From Pseudomonadota bacterium (GTDB lineage Bacteria > Pseudomonadota > Gammaproteobacteria > Burkholderiales > Chitinibacteraceae), in assembly GCA_026399755.1 (NCBI GenBank), contig JAPLQI010000037.1, forward strand, positions 1 through 47,153: DNA of 47,153 nucleotides, written 5' to 3'. Below the pieces are notes generated by a model. That model had not been told where the DNA came from and searched no databases. It was given only the letters and a program-made list of their open reading frames with translations. The translations under genes and the position numbers were made by a program. Positions 9,232 through 20,625 of the stretch are shown piece after piece; the first letter of the stretch is position 1, and each line of letters opens with the position of its first letter.

Positions 9232-9392
9232 AACACTAGTAGAGACCTAACATCACTCTTAAATACTCATTAGCTGTAGAGCCAGCTCGCCAAGTAAGGA
9301 ATATTAATTATAGGCAATCATGCACAAAAACCAACCTTTGCGCATGATTCTCAATACAACATCAATCACTGTTATAGCGAAGACGATCCAAG

Positions 9393-11957
9393 CTAGAGCA
9401 AGGCGCACAGGCGATAGAGCAGATCATGTGCCTCACGGGCTGTTAATTCATCCGGATCCACTCCAGCCAAGGCGTCTTGAAGTGGATGTGGCTCTGGTTC
9501 AATTTGCATAATGCTAGCCGTCGCAAACAAATCGCCCTGCATTCCGCCTTGCACACTATTGGATTCTAGCTCGAGTAATTTTTTCCGAGCTTGACGTACA
9601 ACATCTTTTGGCACACCCGCTAGCTGGGCCACTGCAACCCCATAGCTTTGCGATGCCGGGCCTTCTTGCACCGCGTGCAAAAACACGATGCGATCTTTAT
9701 GCTCAACGGCATCCAAATGCACATTGGCGACGACGGGATAATCCTGCGCCAAACGGGTCAGCTCAAAATAATGGGTTGCAAACAAGGTGTAAGCACGGTT
9801 TTTTTCGATTAAGGCCTTTGCTATCGACCAAGCCAGTGCCAAACCATCAAAAGTAGACGTGCCGCGCCCTACTTCATCCATCAATACCAAAGAGTGCTCT
9901 GAGGCATTATTGAGGATATTGGCCGTTTCGGTCATTTCCACCATAAAGGTAGAGCGCCCGCCCGCCAAATCGTCCGATGCCCCGATACGGGTAAAGATAC
10001 GGTCGAGCTTACCGATAATGGCACTCTGTGCAGGCACAAAGCTCCCCACATGCGCTAGCAGCACAATCAAGGCCACCTGCCGCATATAGGTCGATTTACC
10101 GCCCATATTGGGGCCGGTAATCAACAGCAGCTTACGCGCTACCGAGAAATCCACACTATTGGGGATAAAGTCATCGATCTGCGCTTCAACCACCGGATGA
10201 CGGCCCGCCTCGATATGCAGCAGCTGGCCTTCCACAAATTGTGGCGCAATATAATTGCCACGCTCGGCACGATTCGCAAGGCTGGCCAGTACATCGGCAG
10301 TTGCTAAAGCTTGCGCCGCCAAACGTAAAGCGCCCAGATAGGGCTGCAAGCGCTGTAGCAAATCGTCATAAAGCGCTTTTTCCAAGACCAAGGACCGCTC
10401 TTTCGCGCTTAAAGCCTTATCTTCAAACAGTTTCAGCTCAGGCGTAATATAACGCTCGGCGTTTTTCATGGTTTGACGACGGCGATAATCGTCCGGCACG
10501 GCACCTGCGTAGGAGTTAGTAATCTCAATAAAATAACCCGCCACGCGGTTGTACTCGACCCTTAGCGTAGGAATACCGGTGCGCTCACGCTCACGCGTTT
10601 CAAGCTCTAGCAAGAATTCACCGCCATGCGTTTGAATGGTACGCAACTCATCCAGCTCGCCACTATAGCCATCTGCAATTACCCCGCCTTCGCGTAGCAC
10701 CACAGAAGGCTCAGTCTTAATCGCCGCACTTAGCAGTGCAAGAATTTGCGCATCAGGTGACAAGGCTTTACCTAACGATGCAAAGAACTCATCCTGAGGC
10801 AATACCGCAATCAAGGCGGGCAGCGCCTTGAGGCTATCCCTCAGGCTTGATAAATCACGTGGCCTTGCACTCGATAATGCAATCCTTGCCGTAATCCGCT
10901 CTACGTCCGCCACACAATCCAAGGCAGAATGAATGGGCTCAAACGAAGCCGTTGCCAGCAGCGCTGCAATCGCATTTTGCCGCTGCATGATTTTGCTGCT
11001 GGATCTAAGCGGATGATGCAGCCAATGACGCAGCAAGCGCGACCCCATGCCGGTGGCACATTGATCCAGTAGGGAGAATAAAGTCGGCGAGCTTTCACCG
11101 CGTATGGTTTCAGTAATTTCCAGATTGCGGCGCGTGGCCGCATCCAGCTCGATATATTGACTTTGCGATTCACAGCGCAGTCCAGCCAAAACCGGCAATG
11201 CGCCGCCTTGCGTGCTGCGAACGTATTCCAGCAAAGCCCCTGCCGGCCCAAGGGCCAACATGCCTTCACTCACGCCAAAGCCTGCTAAATCGTGCGTTTC
11301 AAAATGACGGGATAGGTTGCGCACCGCAGCGGCCGTTTCAAATTGCCAAGGCGGCAATTTACGCACCACGGCAGTGCCCTGATCAAACAAGGCCAAGCCC
11401 GCATCGTCGGCCACTAGGATTTCAGCAGGACGTAAACGCTCTAACTCAGAAGCCAGCTTATCTGCCGTGCTATCCATCAGTGCAAAATCACCTGAGGCGA
11501 GCGACAGCCATGCCATGCCCATCTTGCCGCGCGAGAAACTCAGCGCCAGCAGGCGGTTTTCAGTTTTAACATCAAGCAAGGCCGTATCGGTCAGCGTACC
11601 GGGCGTGACCACGCGCATCACTTTACGATCAACCGGCCCCTTGCCAGTGACCTCCCCAACCTGCTCGCAAATCGCCACCGATTCGCCCATTTTGACGAGG
11701 CGTGCCAGATATTGCTCGGCGGCGTGATAAGGCACACCAGCCATACGAATCGGCTCACCCGCCGTTTGTCCACGGGTGGTCAGTGTGATGTCGAGTAATT
11801 TGGCTGCGCGTACCGCATCGTCAAAAAACAATTCATAGAAATCGCCCATGCGATAAAACAATAATTTATCGGGGTGATCGCTCTTTAAACGCAGGTATTG
11901 CTGCATAAATGGCGTGTGCGTTGGTTTGGCGCTAGCGCTTGGTTTTTTTTCCGCCAT
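9393..11957 (-). CDS. mutS: DNA mismatch repair protein MutS
   Basis: 854 residues from the ATG at 11957 ([20 protein letters not shown]), which has AAGGGAA upstream; a start 13 codons earlier is possible but unusual. MutS recognises mismatches and recruits MutL. Seen: the mismatch-contacting motif in [18 protein letters not shown] (GDFYELF, intercalating Phe), the connector and lever domains, Walker [14 protein letters not shown] near residue 612, the MSH signature [17 protein letters not shown], and Walker [17 protein letters not shown] followed by FATHYFELT. Full family length. Separated from suhB by a terminator. Confidence 0.97.
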   Translation of the reverse strand: MAEKKPSASAKPTHTPFMQQYLRLKSDHPDKLLFYRMGDFYELFFDDAVRAAKLLDITLTTRGQTAGEPIRMAGVPYHAAEQYLARLVKMGESVAICEQVGEVTGKGPVDRKVMRVVTPGTLTDTALLDVKTENRLLALSFSRGKMGMAWLSLASGDFALMDSTADKLASELERLRPAEILVADDAGLALFDQGTAVVRKLPPWQFETAAAVRNLSRHFETHDLAGFGVSEGMLALGPAGALLEYVRSTQGGALPVLAGLRCESQSQYIELDAATRRNLEITETIRGESSPTLFSLLDQCATGMGSRLLRHWLHHPLRSSSKIMQRQNAIAALLATASFEPIHSALDCVADVERITARIALSSARPRDLSSLRDSLKALPALIAVLPQDEFFASLGKALSPDAQILALLSAAIKTEPSVVLREGGVIADGYSGELDELRTIQTHGGEFLLELETRERERTGIPTLRVEYNRVAGYFIEITNSYAGAVPDDYRRRQTMKNAERYITPELKLFEDKALSAKERSLVLEKALYDDLLQRLQPYLGALRLAAQALATADVLASLANRAERGNYIAPQFVEGQLLHIEAGRHPVVEAQIDDFIPNSVDFSVARKLLLITGPNMGGKSTYMRQVALIVLLAHVGSFVPAQSAIIGKLDRIFTRIGASDDLAGGRSTFMVEMTETANILNNASEHSLVLMDEVGRGTSTFDGLALAWSIAKALIEKNRAYTLFATHYFELTRLAQDYPVVANVHLDAVEHKDRIVFLHAVQEGPASQSYGVAVAQLAGVPKDVVRQARKKLLELESNSVQGGMQGDLFATASIMQIEPEPHPLQDALAGVDPDELTAREAHDLLYRLCALL

Positions 11958-12077
11958 TTTTGTATTCCCTTGCTGAAATATCAATTCAAAAAACATATCT
12001 ATATATGGCCGCCATTATCCAATCAGGGCAGCGGCAAGTCCACGAACGGTGAGCGGCAAAATGCCCGTCAACCATAA

Positions 12078-12108
12078 AAAAAAGCGTCACCCGAGATGAC
12101 GCTTTTTT
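12078..12108 (-). terminator. Rho-independent terminator of suhB
   Basis: A perfect 12-bp stem, AAAAAAGCGTCA (12078-12089) and TGACGCTTTTTT (12097-12108), with a 7-nt loop. It begins 26 bases after the suhB stop. The A/T tracts form part of the stem, so it can act in both directions, but only suhB reads toward it at close range. Confidence 0.85.
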
Positions 12109-12133
12109 AAAAACGCTAAGAAATACGCGTTAA

Positions 12134-12916
12134 TTATTTATTGTGCTGACGAATCACCGACAACATCTGGCCGAATACGCGCGGCGTACCGCACAGAATA
12201 TCGCCAGATTGCAAGAAGCCTTCTTCGCCATTTAAATCAGTCACCAAACCACCCGCCTCTTGCACCAACAAGGAGCCCGCAGCGATATCAACCGTTTTAA
12301 GATCAAATTCAAAGAAACCATCGTAACGGCCGCAAGCCACATAAGCCAAATCCAAGGCTGCAGCGCCCGGACGACGTAAGCCAGCTGACTTTTGCGTCAT
12401 ATCGCGGAAAATATTGATGTAGTTTTCAAGATTGTCAAAGCGGGTGTACGGAAAACCAGTGGCAATCAAGCCATCGGTTAATTCACGTACTTTAGAAACG
12501 CGGATACGGCGATCATTCAGGTAAGCGCCTACACCACGCGTTGCGGTAAACAAATCATTGCGGCAAGGATCATAAACAACGGCTTGGGTGATCACGCCTT
12601 TATGCTCTAGCGCAATTGATACCGCGTACTGAGGAACGCCATGCAAGAAATTGGTAGTGCCATCCAATGGATCAATAATCCATGTGTATTCTGACTGACC
12701 ACGGTTGCCCGACTCTTCGGCCATGATGGCGTGCGTTGGATACGCTTCGAGGATGGTATCAATAATCGCTTGTTCGGCGGCACGGTCTACTTCGGAAACA
12801 AAGTCGTTATGACCTTTTTTCTCAACGGCTAAATGGTCCAGATTGCTGGAAGCACGTTGGATGATAGAAGCAGCACGGCGCGCGGCGCGCACAGCGGTAT
12901 TGAGCATTGGATGCAT
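12134..12916 (-). CDS. suhB: Inositol-1-monophosphatase family protein SuhB
   Basis: 260 residues, full length. Metal-binding motifs of the inositol monophosphatase family are visible: EESG near residue 68, [15 protein letters not shown] near 80-95, and the third site in [18 protein letters not shown] (the family Trp-Asp is replaced by Val-Asp here). In proteobacteria SuhB also acts as a ribosomal RNA antitermination and processing factor, which is probably its main role. AGGAATTCGCC before the ATG supplies a plausible ribosome-binding site. The gene diverges from trmJ, an arrangement that is conserved in many gamma- and betaproteobacteria. Confidence 0.94.
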   Translation of the reverse strand: MHPMLNTAVRAARRAASIIQRASSNLDHLAVEKKGHNDFVSEVDRAAEQAIIDTILEAYPTHAIMAEESGNRGQSEYTWIIDPLDGTTNFLHGVPQYAVSIALEHKGVITQAVVYDPCRNDLFTATRGVGAYLNDRRIRVSKVRELTDGLIATGFPYTRFDNLENYINIFRDMTQKSAGLRRPGAAALDLAYVACGRYDGFFEFDLKTVDIAAGSLLVQEAGGLVTDLNGEEGFLQSGDILCGTPRVFGQMLSVIRQHNK

Positions 12917-13113
12917 GGCGAATTCCTGATTAAAAGTAAAAGATCGACTAACGGGGCAGCGTAAAAGGGCTTAAAAAACGCGACACATCATGAATCACAG
13001 TATATATTCATGCGAATCAAAATCGCATCCCAAGCCCACATCAGGGCTACCCGAGATAAGATTGGCCGCTATTCTACCTGCGCTCTCAAAATGAATAAAC
13101 AAGTGTTCTCAAA

Positions 13114-13884
13114 ATGACTCAAGAAACCCCTCGTAATTCCTCTGCCGAATGCCTCTCCCGCATTCGAGTGGTGCTATCTCACACCTCCCATCCTGGCAAT
13201 ATCGGCTCCACCGCCCGCGCCATGAAAACCATGGGAATCAACAAGCTCTACCTAATTAATCCTAAGGAATTCCCTTCAGACACCGCCACCGCCTTAGCGA
13301 GTAATGCTGGCGATGTGCTTAATACCGCTACCGTAGTTGGCAGCATGGAAGAAGCCTTAGCTGGCACAACTTTGCAAATTGCCCTGACCGCACGCCGCAG
13401 AGAACTCGCCCATCCTCTGCAAACCCCAAGACAGCTCGCCCCAGAAATTATCCAAACCATTCAAGCGGGCCACGATATTGCACTGGTATTTGGCACAGAA
13501 ATGTCTGGCTTAACGATCGACGAAGTACTGCTTTGCAACCGCATGGCCACCATCCCGACCAATCCGGATTACTCCAGCCTGAATCTGGCGCAAGCCGTGC
13601 AAGTATTCGCCTACGAAATCTTCGCGACTCTTGCTGACGATGTGTCCTACCTTGCCGAAAGCCGCGACAGCGCCACGCACGATGCACTGGAACATTTCTT
13701 TACGCATCTTGAAGAAACACTGACCACAATTGGTTTTCTTAAGCCCGACGCCCCCAAGCGCCTCATGCCCAGGATGCGTCGCATGTTTACCCGCGCCAAC
13801 CTAGAGCGCGAAGAGGTTGATATCTTGCGTGGCTGGTTACGTGCAACCACGACAACTGAAAGATGGCAGAAGCCACCAAAATAG
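13114..13884 (+). CDS. trmJ: tRNA (cytidine/uridine-2'-O-)-methyltransferase TrmJ
   Basis: 256 residues, SPOUT family. It 2'-O-methylates position 32 in several tRNAs. Visible are RVVLSHTSHPGNIGSTARAMKTMG (N-terminal RNA/SAM motif 1 with the conserved Asn-Gly/Ser-Arg residues), ALVFGTEMSGLTIDEV (motif 2) and IPTNPDYSSLNLAQAVQVFAYE (motif 3, the SAM-binding trefoil knot). The C-terminal ~90 residues form the TrmJ-specific helical extension (RMRRMFTRANLEREEVDILRG). It is transcribed divergently from suhB; the 197-bp gap between them must hold both promoters. A terminator follows 30 bases after the stop. Confidence 0.94.
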   Translation: MTQETPRNSSAECLSRIRVVLSHTSHPGNIGSTARAMKTMGINKLYLINPKEFPSDTATALASNAGDVLNTATVVGSMEEALAGTTLQIALTARRRELAHPLQTPRQLAPEIIQTIQAGHDIALVFGTEMSGLTIDEVLLCNRMATIPTNPDYSSLNLAQAVQVFAYEIFATLADDVSYLAESRDSATHDALEHFFTHLEETLTTIGFLKPDAPKRLMPRMRRMFTRANLEREEVDILRGWLRATTTTERWQKPPK

Positions 13885-13914
13885 GCTTTGCCTGTTTTAT
13901 ACTTTGCAGTAAGG

Positions 13915-13947
13915 TAGCTTTGAATTTATTCAAAGCTATTTTTTTGC
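13915..13947 (+). terminator. Rho-independent terminator of trmJ
   Basis: A perfect 10-bp stem, TAGCTTTGAA (13915-13924) and TTCAAAGCTA (13929-13938), with a 4-nt loop, followed by a run of seven T. Confidence 0.88.
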
Positions 13948-13999
13948 TTTAAGATTACAGCGCAATTTTCATTAAATACCCCTATGGAGTTAAACCACG

Positions 14000-14362
14000 A
14001 TGAGCAGTCGTCCCCTTAAAAAGTACCGAGGCAGCTGTCATTGCGGTGCTATTCAATTTGAGATTGAAACAGACTTTCCAGAGCTAACCCGCTGTGATTG
14101 CTCAATTTGCTATCGCAAGAATGCGCTCATGGTTAAAGTGCATGAAGCAGCATTCAAGCTATTAGCTGGGAAAGAGTCTTTAAGTGAATATCAATTTCAC
14201 ACCCAAACGGCCTATCATTTCTTCTGCAAGGTCTGCGGGATTTACCCCTTTCACCGTAAACGTGTTACGCCTGATTATTTTGGAATCAATGTATTTTGTT
14301 TGGCTGATTTTAATGCCGAAGGGATTCCAATCAGGCAAGCTATTGGTGCAGCAATGTCGTAG
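14000..14362 (+). CDS. GFA-family (glutathione-dependent formaldehyde-activating-like) zinc protein
   Basis: 120 residues. The zinc-binding Cys pattern of the GFA/CENP-V fold is present: GSCHCGAIQFEI, RCDCSICYRKN and FFCKVCGIYPFHR. The characterised family member from Paracoccus binds glutathione and accelerates S-hydroxymethylglutathione formation, but most homologues are uncharacterised, so the formaldehyde role is only by family. GGAG lies 11 bases upstream of the ATG. It is followed 27 bases later by a LysE-type exporter; whether they are co-transcribed is open. Confidence 0.85.
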   Translation: MSSRPLKKYRGSCHCGAIQFEIETDFPELTRCDCSICYRKNALMVKVHEAAFKLLAGKESLSEYQFHTQTAYHFFCKVCGIYPFHRKRVTPDYFGINVFCLADFNAEGIPIRQAIGAAMS

Positions 14363-14389
14363 TTTTCCCTAAACTATCAGGAACTAGAA

Positions 14390-15022
14390 ATGCATTTATC
14401 TAATTGGCTTATTTTTTGCGGTGTAGCACTAGTGGTTACTTTTACGCCCGGCCCCGGCGTATTGCTGGCAATTTCCAATTCGCTCTCTATCGGGCCATGG
14501 CGTAGCATGATTAGCTCACTTGGCAATATGATGGGTTTGTTTATTATTTCAGGCGTAACAATGGCAGGCATGGGGGTCATATTGGCCACATCCGCCATCG
14601 CCTTTACCATATTAAAACTAAGCGGCGCGGCCTATTTAATTTATCTAGGCATTAAGCAATGGCGTAGCAAGACCAGTCTTTTTTCTGATCCCCTCACCCA
14701 AGCGGATTCACACTCAGCTTGGCGCTTATTCAGCCAAGGCTTAACAGTTGCACTCACTAACCCGAAAGCCATTTTGTTTTTTTCGGCGCTGTTTCCACAA
14801 TTTATTAAGCAAGATTCGCCTGTCTTTCCCCAATTCACCGTATTGACCATCACTTTTGCAGCTTGCGCCCTGATATCACACGCTTTTTATGCATTATTGG
14901 CCCGCAGCTTAAAAAGCCAATTTGCCAACCCTCGCCGTATGCAGCTTTTTAATTATGCATCGGGTGGTTTATTTGTAGTGCTGGGGCTTAGTCTGCTGCG
15001 CTTACGCAATAAAACAATTTAA
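14390..15022 (+). CDS. LysE/RhtB-family amino acid exporter
   Basis: 210 residues with six hydrophobic segments, the family's usual size and topology. The N-terminal signature TPGPGVLLAISNSLSIGPW (residues ~20-38) and the second half ALTNPKAILFFSALFPQFI are typical of LysE/RhtB transporters, inner-membrane exporters of amino acids or homoserine lactone-like compounds. AGGAA lies upstream of the ATG. The substrate is unknown. The next gene, a GNAT acetyltransferase, starts 11 bases after its stop, so the two are likely co-transcribed. Confidence 0.88.
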   Translation: MHLSNWLIFCGVALVVTFTPGPGVLLAISNSLSIGPWRSMISSLGNMMGLFIISGVTMAGMGVILATSAIAFTILKLSGAAYLIYLGIKQWRSKTSLFSDPLTQADSHSAWRLFSQGLTVALTNPKAILFFSALFPQFIKQDSPVFPQFTVLTITFAACALISHAFYALLARSLKSQFANPRRMQLFNYASGGLFVVLGLSLLRLRNKTI

Positions 15023-15033
15023 AGAGCACACTG

Positions 15034-15594
15034 ATGAACGCTTTTGATCAAATTAATATACAAACAAATCGCTTATTACTTCGCCCACTACAAGTATCAG
15101 ATGCACCTGCCTTGCTGGCTATTTTTGGCGATGAAAAAGTCATGCAATATTGGAGCACTCCAGCTTGGGATTCTATTGAAATCGCCCATGCATTGATTGC
15201 CCGTGATTTAAAGGCAATGGTCGCAGGGGAATATATTCGCCTAGGCATTGAACGCACAGAAGACCATGCTTTAATTGGAACAGCCTCGCTTTTTGATCTA
15301 AACGAGCAATGCCGCCGTGCAGAAATTGGCTACGGAATGACCTCCTCTGCATGGGGAGTCGGCTATATGCACGAAGCCCTTAGTGCTCTGCTTAGTTTTG
15401 GCTTTTCAGAATTAAAATTAAACCGTGTAGAGGCCGATATTGACCCTAGAAACCTAGCTTCTGCCAAAAGCCTAGAGCGCCTTGGCTTTAGCCGCGAAGG
15501 CTATTTACGCGAACGATGGATTGTAGATGGGGTGGTATCGGATACGGCACTGTATGGGCTGTTAGTCAGCGAATGGAAAACGCGCGTTTTATAA
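15034..15594 (+). CDS. GNAT N-acetyltransferase, RimJ/RimL type
   Basis: 186 residues. The beginning TNRLLLRPLQVSDAPALLAIFGDEKVMQYWS is the typical N-terminus of the RimJ/RimL (Acetyltransf_3) group. The acetyl-CoA motif is in EIGYGMTSSAWGVGYMHEALSALLSFGF (a somewhat unusual WGVGYM in place of W-G-x-G-Y/I), and NLASAKSLERLGFSREGYLRE closes the fold. The substrate could be a protein N-terminus or a small molecule. It is second in a likely operon with the LysE-type exporter, and a short terminator follows. Confidence 0.87.
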   Translation: MNAFDQINIQTNRLLLRPLQVSDAPALLAIFGDEKVMQYWSTPAWDSIEIAHALIARDLKAMVAGEYIRLGIERTEDHALIGTASLFDLNEQCRRAEIGYGMTSSAWGVGYMHEALSALLSFGFSELKLNRVEADIDPRNLASAKSLERLGFSREGYLRERWIVDGVVSDTALYGLLVSEWKTRVL

Positions 15595-15602
15595 CGTAAA
15601 TG

Positions 15603-15623
15603 AAGGCCATACCGGCCTTTTCT
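15603..15623 (+). terminator. Short terminator after the GNAT gene
   Basis: A 6-bp stem, AAGGCC (15603-15608) and GGCCTT (15614-15619), with loop ATACC, followed by TTTCTTT. It starts 9 bases after the stop codon. Confidence 0.6.
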
Positions 15624-15678
15624 TTACACTTAGCTCCCTCTTTAACCCCTTACAAACAGCGCCTTCATCCTCTTCCCT

Positions 15679-17372
<1,694 letters not shown>

Positions 17373-17389
17373 ATCATGATGATATGCGG

Positions 17390-17422
17390 GCTTGAGATTG
17401 GCGGGTTTCACCCGCCCTACGA
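17390..17422. repeat. REP-like palindromic element between modA and modB
   Basis: The sequence GGCGGGTTTCACCCGCC (17400-17416) is a perfect 7-bp palindrome with a 3-nt loop, followed by CTACGA. It matches, in inverted orientation, one arm of the larger element at 29473-29535. It sits in the transcribed spacer of the mod operon, so it could influence the ratio of ModA to ModBC. Confidence 0.6.
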
Positions 17423-17454
17423 CAAACATCCCTAGGTCGATAGAGAAAAGATGC

Positions 17455-18132
17455 ATGCTGTTAACTGAGAGTGATTTGCAAGCTATTTGGCTTACGCTAA
17501 GGCTGGCAAGCGTGGTGACTTTGATTTTGCTGATCATCGGCACGCCCATTGCGTGGTGGTTGGCGCGCAGCAAAAAATGGTGGAAAGGACCAGTCGCTGC
17601 CGTCGTGGCGCTACCGCTGGTTTTACCTCCGTCGGTACTGGGCTTTTATCTACTACTGGCGATGGGGCCACAGGGGCCGATTGGGCAGCTCACTCAATCG
17701 CTGGGCCTTGGGCTGTTGCCGTTTACGTTTTGGGGGCTGGTGATTGCTTCGGTGTTTTATTCCCTGCCCTTTATGGTGCAACCGCTGCAAACCGCGTTTG
17801 AAGCCGTGGGGGAGCGCCCAATGGAAGTCGCCGCCACCTTACGCGCGTCCCCACTCGATGCTTTCTTTACCGTTGCGGTCCCCCTATCCCTACCCGGCTT
17901 TATGACCGCAGGTATTCTGACTTTTGCCCATACCGTGGGTGAGTTTGGCGTCGTGCTGATGATAGGCGGCAATATCCCTGGCGTCAGCCGCGTAGTTTCG
18001 GTACAGATTTATGATCATGTAGAAGCAATGGATTACCTGCAGGCGCACCGGCTATCCGCCGTTATGCTGGCATTCTCTTTTATTGTTTTACTGGCGATGT
18101 ATCTCTGGCGACCAAGTAGGAGCGTGAAATGA
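17455..18132 (+). CDS. modB: Molybdate ABC transporter permease ModB
   Basis: 225 residues from the ATG at 17455 ([20 protein letters not shown]); an in-frame TTG 21 codons earlier would translate the palindromic repeat and is unlikely. Five to six membrane segments are visible. The permease coupling motif is in [33 protein letters not shown] (EAA loop), followed by [20 protein letters not shown], typical of ModB. It forms the membrane channel of the molybdate importer. Its TGA overlaps the modC ATG. Confidence 0.94.
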   Translation: MLLTESDLQAIWLTLRLASVVTLILLIIGTPIAWWLARSKKWWKGPVAAVVALPLVLPPSVLGFYLLLAMGPQGPIGQLTQSLGLGLLPFTFWGLVIASVFYSLPFMVQPLQTAFEAVGERPMEVAATLRASPLDAFFTVAVPLSLPGFMTAGILTFAHTVGEFGVVLMIGGNIPGVSRVVSVQIYDHVEAMDYLQAHRLSAVMLAFSFIVLLAMYLWRPSRSVK

Positions 18133-19196
18133 CAGGGATTCAGGCACGCTTTCAATTGAACTGGCCCAGCTTTCAGCTAGATGTCGATTTAGATTTACCC
18201 AGCCATGGCATCACAGCCTTTTTCGGGTCTTCTGGGTCGGGCAAAACCACCTTACTACGTTGTATTGCGGGACTGGAACGTGCTGCAGGCCAGCTCGTCA
18301 TCAATGGCGAAATCTGGCAAGACGAACGCCGTTTTTTGGCTACGCATAAACGCGCTCTGGGTTATGTGTTTCAGGAAGCCAGTTTATTTGCGCATCTCAA
18401 TGTATTGGGTAATTTGCGTTATGGGCTAAAGCGCATCCCTGCCAAGCAGCAAGTCAACTTAGAGCAAGCCATCGAGCTACTCGGCATCGGCCATTTACTG
18501 GAGCGCAAGCCCGAACGGCTCTCTGGCGGAGAGCGTAGCCGAGTCGGCATCGCACGCGCCCTTGCGCTCAGCCCCGATATCTTACTGATGGACGAGCCAC
18601 TGGCCGCGCTTGATATAAAACGCAAGCAAGAAATCCTCCCCTATCTAGAACGCTTGCACGAAGAACTACGCATCCCTGTGCTGTATATCAGCCACTCCCC
18701 CGATGAAGTCGCTAGGCTGGCCGATCATTTAGTGGTGATGGAAAACGGCCGCGTGTTGGCAAGCGGCCCGCTAGCCGAAACGCTCACCCGGCTCGATTTA
18801 CCCATATATTTAGGGGAAGACGCTGGTGCAATTTTAGAGGTCAGCGTGGCGGAGCTAGACCCAGCATGGCATTTAGCTAGGGTGATTTTTTCAGGTGGCA
18901 GCCTATGGGCCAGAGATCAAGGCTTGCCGATAGGCCGCAAGCTGCGAGTACGTGTACTCGCCAGAGATGTCAGCCTAGCGATTGAGCCGCCGAGCAAAAG
19001 CAGCATCCAAAACATCTTACAAGGCCGCGTCGATGCCCTAAGCGACGATGAGCACCCCGGCCTAGTGCTGGTCAGAGTGCAAGTCGGGGATGCAATGATT
19101 TTGGCAAGACTCACCAAAAAATCAGCCGTAGCGCTAGATATCCGCCCCGGCCAGCAAGTTTGGGCGCAGATTAAATCGGTGGCATTGATGGAGTAG
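18129..19196 (+). CDS. modC: Molybdate ABC transporter ATP-binding protein ModC
   Basis: 355 residues. Walker [14 protein letters not shown] (near residue 32), signature [16 protein letters not shown] (near 128), Walker [13 protein letters not shown] (near 150) and the switch His in [15 protein letters not shown] are all present. The C-terminal ~65 residues ([15 protein letters not shown] ... [11 protein letters not shown]) form the single TOBE/Mop molybdate-binding domain specific for ModC. It overlaps modB by 4 bases (ATGA) and ends the operon. Confidence 0.95.
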   Translation: MTGIQARFQLNWPSFQLDVDLDLPSHGITAFFGSSGSGKTTLLRCIAGLERAAGQLVINGEIWQDERRFLATHKRALGYVFQEASLFAHLNVLGNLRYGLKRIPAKQQVNLEQAIELLGIGHLLERKPERLSGGERSRVGIARALALSPDILLMDEPLAALDIKRKQEILPYLERLHEELRIPVLYISHSPDEVARLADHLVVMENGRVLASGPLAETLTRLDLPIYLGEDAGAILEVSVAELDPAWHLARVIFSGGSLWARDQGLPIGRKLRVRVLARDVSLAIEPPSKSSIQNILQGRVDALSDDEHPGLVLVRVQVGDAMILARLTKKSAVALDIRPGQQVWAQIKSVALME

Positions 19197-19206
19197 GCTG
19201 CGAGCA

Positions 19207-19230
19207 GGGCCCCGCCCAGGGGCCTCTTTT
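19207..19230 (+). terminator. Putative terminator of modABC
   Basis: A 6-bp GC stem, GGCCCC (19208-19213) and GGGGCC (19219-19224), with loop GCCCA, followed by TCTTTT. It starts 11 bases after the modC stop; the short U-tract makes it a moderate call. Confidence 0.5.
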
Positions 19231-19238
19231 AAAAGGCG

Positions 19239-19580
19239 CTACTCATCACGCGTCAGCACTTCTAGTAATTCCAATTCAAAAATCAAATTAGAATTCGGCT
19301 GAATATGCTCGCCAATCTGCCGCTCGCCATAGGCCAGATGTGCAGGCACCCAAAGCTTACGCTTGCCACCTACCTTCATGCCCATTAATCCCTGATCCCA
19401 GCCCTTAATCACTCGGCCCGTACCAATCACACACTTAAACGGCGCGCCTCTATCATACGAAGAATCAAACTGCGTGCCATCTTCCAGAAAACCACGGTAT
19501 TGCGTGGTAATCAAAGCGCCCCTCACGGCTTCTTTGCCCTCACCCAGCTGTATATCTTCAATTTTTAGTTCATTACTCAT
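19239..19580 (-). CDS. FKBP-type peptidyl-prolyl cis-trans isomerase
   Basis: 113 residues, a single cytoplasmic FKBP domain without signal peptide. The fold signature is clear: GALITTQYRGFLEDGTQFDSSYDRGAPF, VIGTGRVIKGWDQGLMGMKVGGKRKLWVPAHLAYGERQIGEHIQPNSNLIFELELLEV. It accelerates proline isomerisation in proteins. It is a lone gene that converges on modC; the spacer carries a terminator-like hairpin. The 218-bp region upstream (19581-19798) holds its promoter and that of the next gene and shows no other structure. Confidence 0.93.
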   Translation of the reverse strand: MSNELKIEDIQLGEGKEAVRGALITTQYRGFLEDGTQFDSSYDRGAPFKCVIGTGRVIKGWDQGLMGMKVGGKRKLWVPAHLAYGERQIGEHIQPNSNLIFELELLEVLTRDE

Positions 19581-19798
19581 TTTTGCGCTCTTTTAAATAA
19601 GCCACATTATAAGCGCGGCAGATGCGATCTCGGCATTGCATTATTTTAGGGCAAACTACCCCAATCCTAGCGACTTACCCCTTGCAAAATTAATCTTGAT
19701 GAAAGCAAGTTGGCATGGCAACATCAACTCCGCAATAAGAGACTGTTTAAAATCGTAAGCAAATACACAAGCTCACCTTTTTTATAAGGCCAGCCATC

Positions 19799-20158
19799 AT
19801 GATTGATGAAAAAACCGAGCAACTTCTCCGTGATATTTGTTTAAACAATCCAGAAATACATACGCTGGTGCAATCTATTCGGGCGCTAATTTATTCTCTT
19901 ATTCCCCATGCCAGTGAACGCGTCATGTATGGTGGCTTGATGTTTGCGGATACCACGCCATTTTGTGGGATATTTGCTTATACCCGCCATATCAGCCTTG
20001 AATTTGGTCGAGGTTGTGATCTTCAAGATCCCTATCAAGTATTAGAAGGCAAAGGAAAAATCCGCCGCCATATTAAAATTCAAGCCGCTGCCGATATAGA
20101 AGACAAGCATTTAAATGCATATCTACTTGCAGCTCATCAAAATAGTCTTGAAAAATAG
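19799..20158 (+). CDS. DUF1801 (YdhG-like) family protein
   Basis: 119 residues. The pattern of DUF1801 proteins is present: a helical start (LVQSIRALIYSLIPHASERVMYGGLMF) followed by FCGIFAYTRHISLEFGRGCDLQDPYQVLEGKGKIRRHIKI, including the K-G-K-x-R-R-H-I motif. The family fold resembles the iron-chaperone frataxin (YdhG/Fra), but the function is unknown. Stand-alone gene with AAGG upstream. Confidence 0.8.
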   Translation: MIDEKTEQLLRDICLNNPEIHTLVQSIRALIYSLIPHASERVMYGGLMFADTTPFCGIFAYTRHISLEFGRGCDLQDPYQVLEGKGKIRRHIKIQAAADIEDKHLNAYLLAAHQNSLEK

Positions 20159-20215
20159 ATCAAATCCACGCGCAATATTTAATCAATCCTTAATGCCACT
20201 ACTGGATGCTTTGCC

Positions 20216-20617
20216 TTGCGTTTCATTCTGCTTCTTTTTATTCAAATCTATAAAAAATACATTTCCCCCTACAAAGGCTTTCGCTGCGCCTATCACTTTC
20301 ATACAGGCAGAGCCAGCTGCTCTACACTAGGCTTACGGGCAATACGCAGACATGGCGCATTTGTAGGGCTTCTTATTCTTAGGCAACGCATGTATCACTG
20401 CGGACTGGTTTATCGGCAGCACACGCCTCTACCACGTCGCCCAGCCATCGCTCAACGAGGAGATTGTGATTGCGACCTACCCCATGGAATAAGCGTTAGC
20501 GATGCATTTGAGTGCCTCAACTGCTGCAATGGCTGTGACTGGCCCAAGCGTAAGCAAAAATCAGGCAAAGCCCCACGTTCATGGTGGCAGCGTCAACACA
20601 ACACAGATCCTCATTAG
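20216..20617 (+). CDS. yidD: Membrane protein insertion efficiency factor YidD, long form
   Basis: 133 residues from a TTG start at 20216; no ATG fits the frame. The N-terminal amphipathic helix plus IYKKYISPYKGFRCAYHFHTGRASCSTLGLRAIRRHGAFVG is the YidD pattern (in the short family form, Y-x-R-x-I-S-P ... R-x-x-P-T-C-S-x-Y). The C-terminal half is Cys- and basic-rich (DCDCDLPHGIS; DAFECLNCCNGCDWPKRKQ). Short YidD (about 70-85 residues) usually sits in the rpmH-rnpA-yidD-yidC operon; this longer, isolated copy is a paralogous form seen in several proteobacteria. It precedes the cupin gene by 8 bases. The alternative start cannot be excluded. Confidence 0.72.
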   Translation: MRFILLLFIQIYKKYISPYKGFRCAYHFHTGRASCSTLGLRAIRRHGAFVGLLILRQRMYHCGLVYRQHTPLPRRPAIAQRGDCDCDLPHGISVSDAFECLNCCNGCDWPKRKQKSGKAPRSWWQRQHNTDPH

Positions 20618-20625
20618 GAGCCCAG

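Noticed and set aside
8636-9250. Long plus-strand frame of 204 codons opposite the gene at 8659-9105
   Set aside because: The product is Cys/Lys/Asn-rich without domain, has no ribosome-binding site, and the minus-strand frame has a better start and composition. I treat it as an antisense shadow.
17392-17454. Longer modB start (TTG at 17392)
   Set aside because: It would translate the palindromic repeat; the ATG at 17455 fits the family N-terminus.
20159-20215. Further gene start in front of the yidD-like gene
   Set aside because: Only out-of-frame ATG codons occur; the TTG at 20216 is the first codon that gives the family N-terminus.
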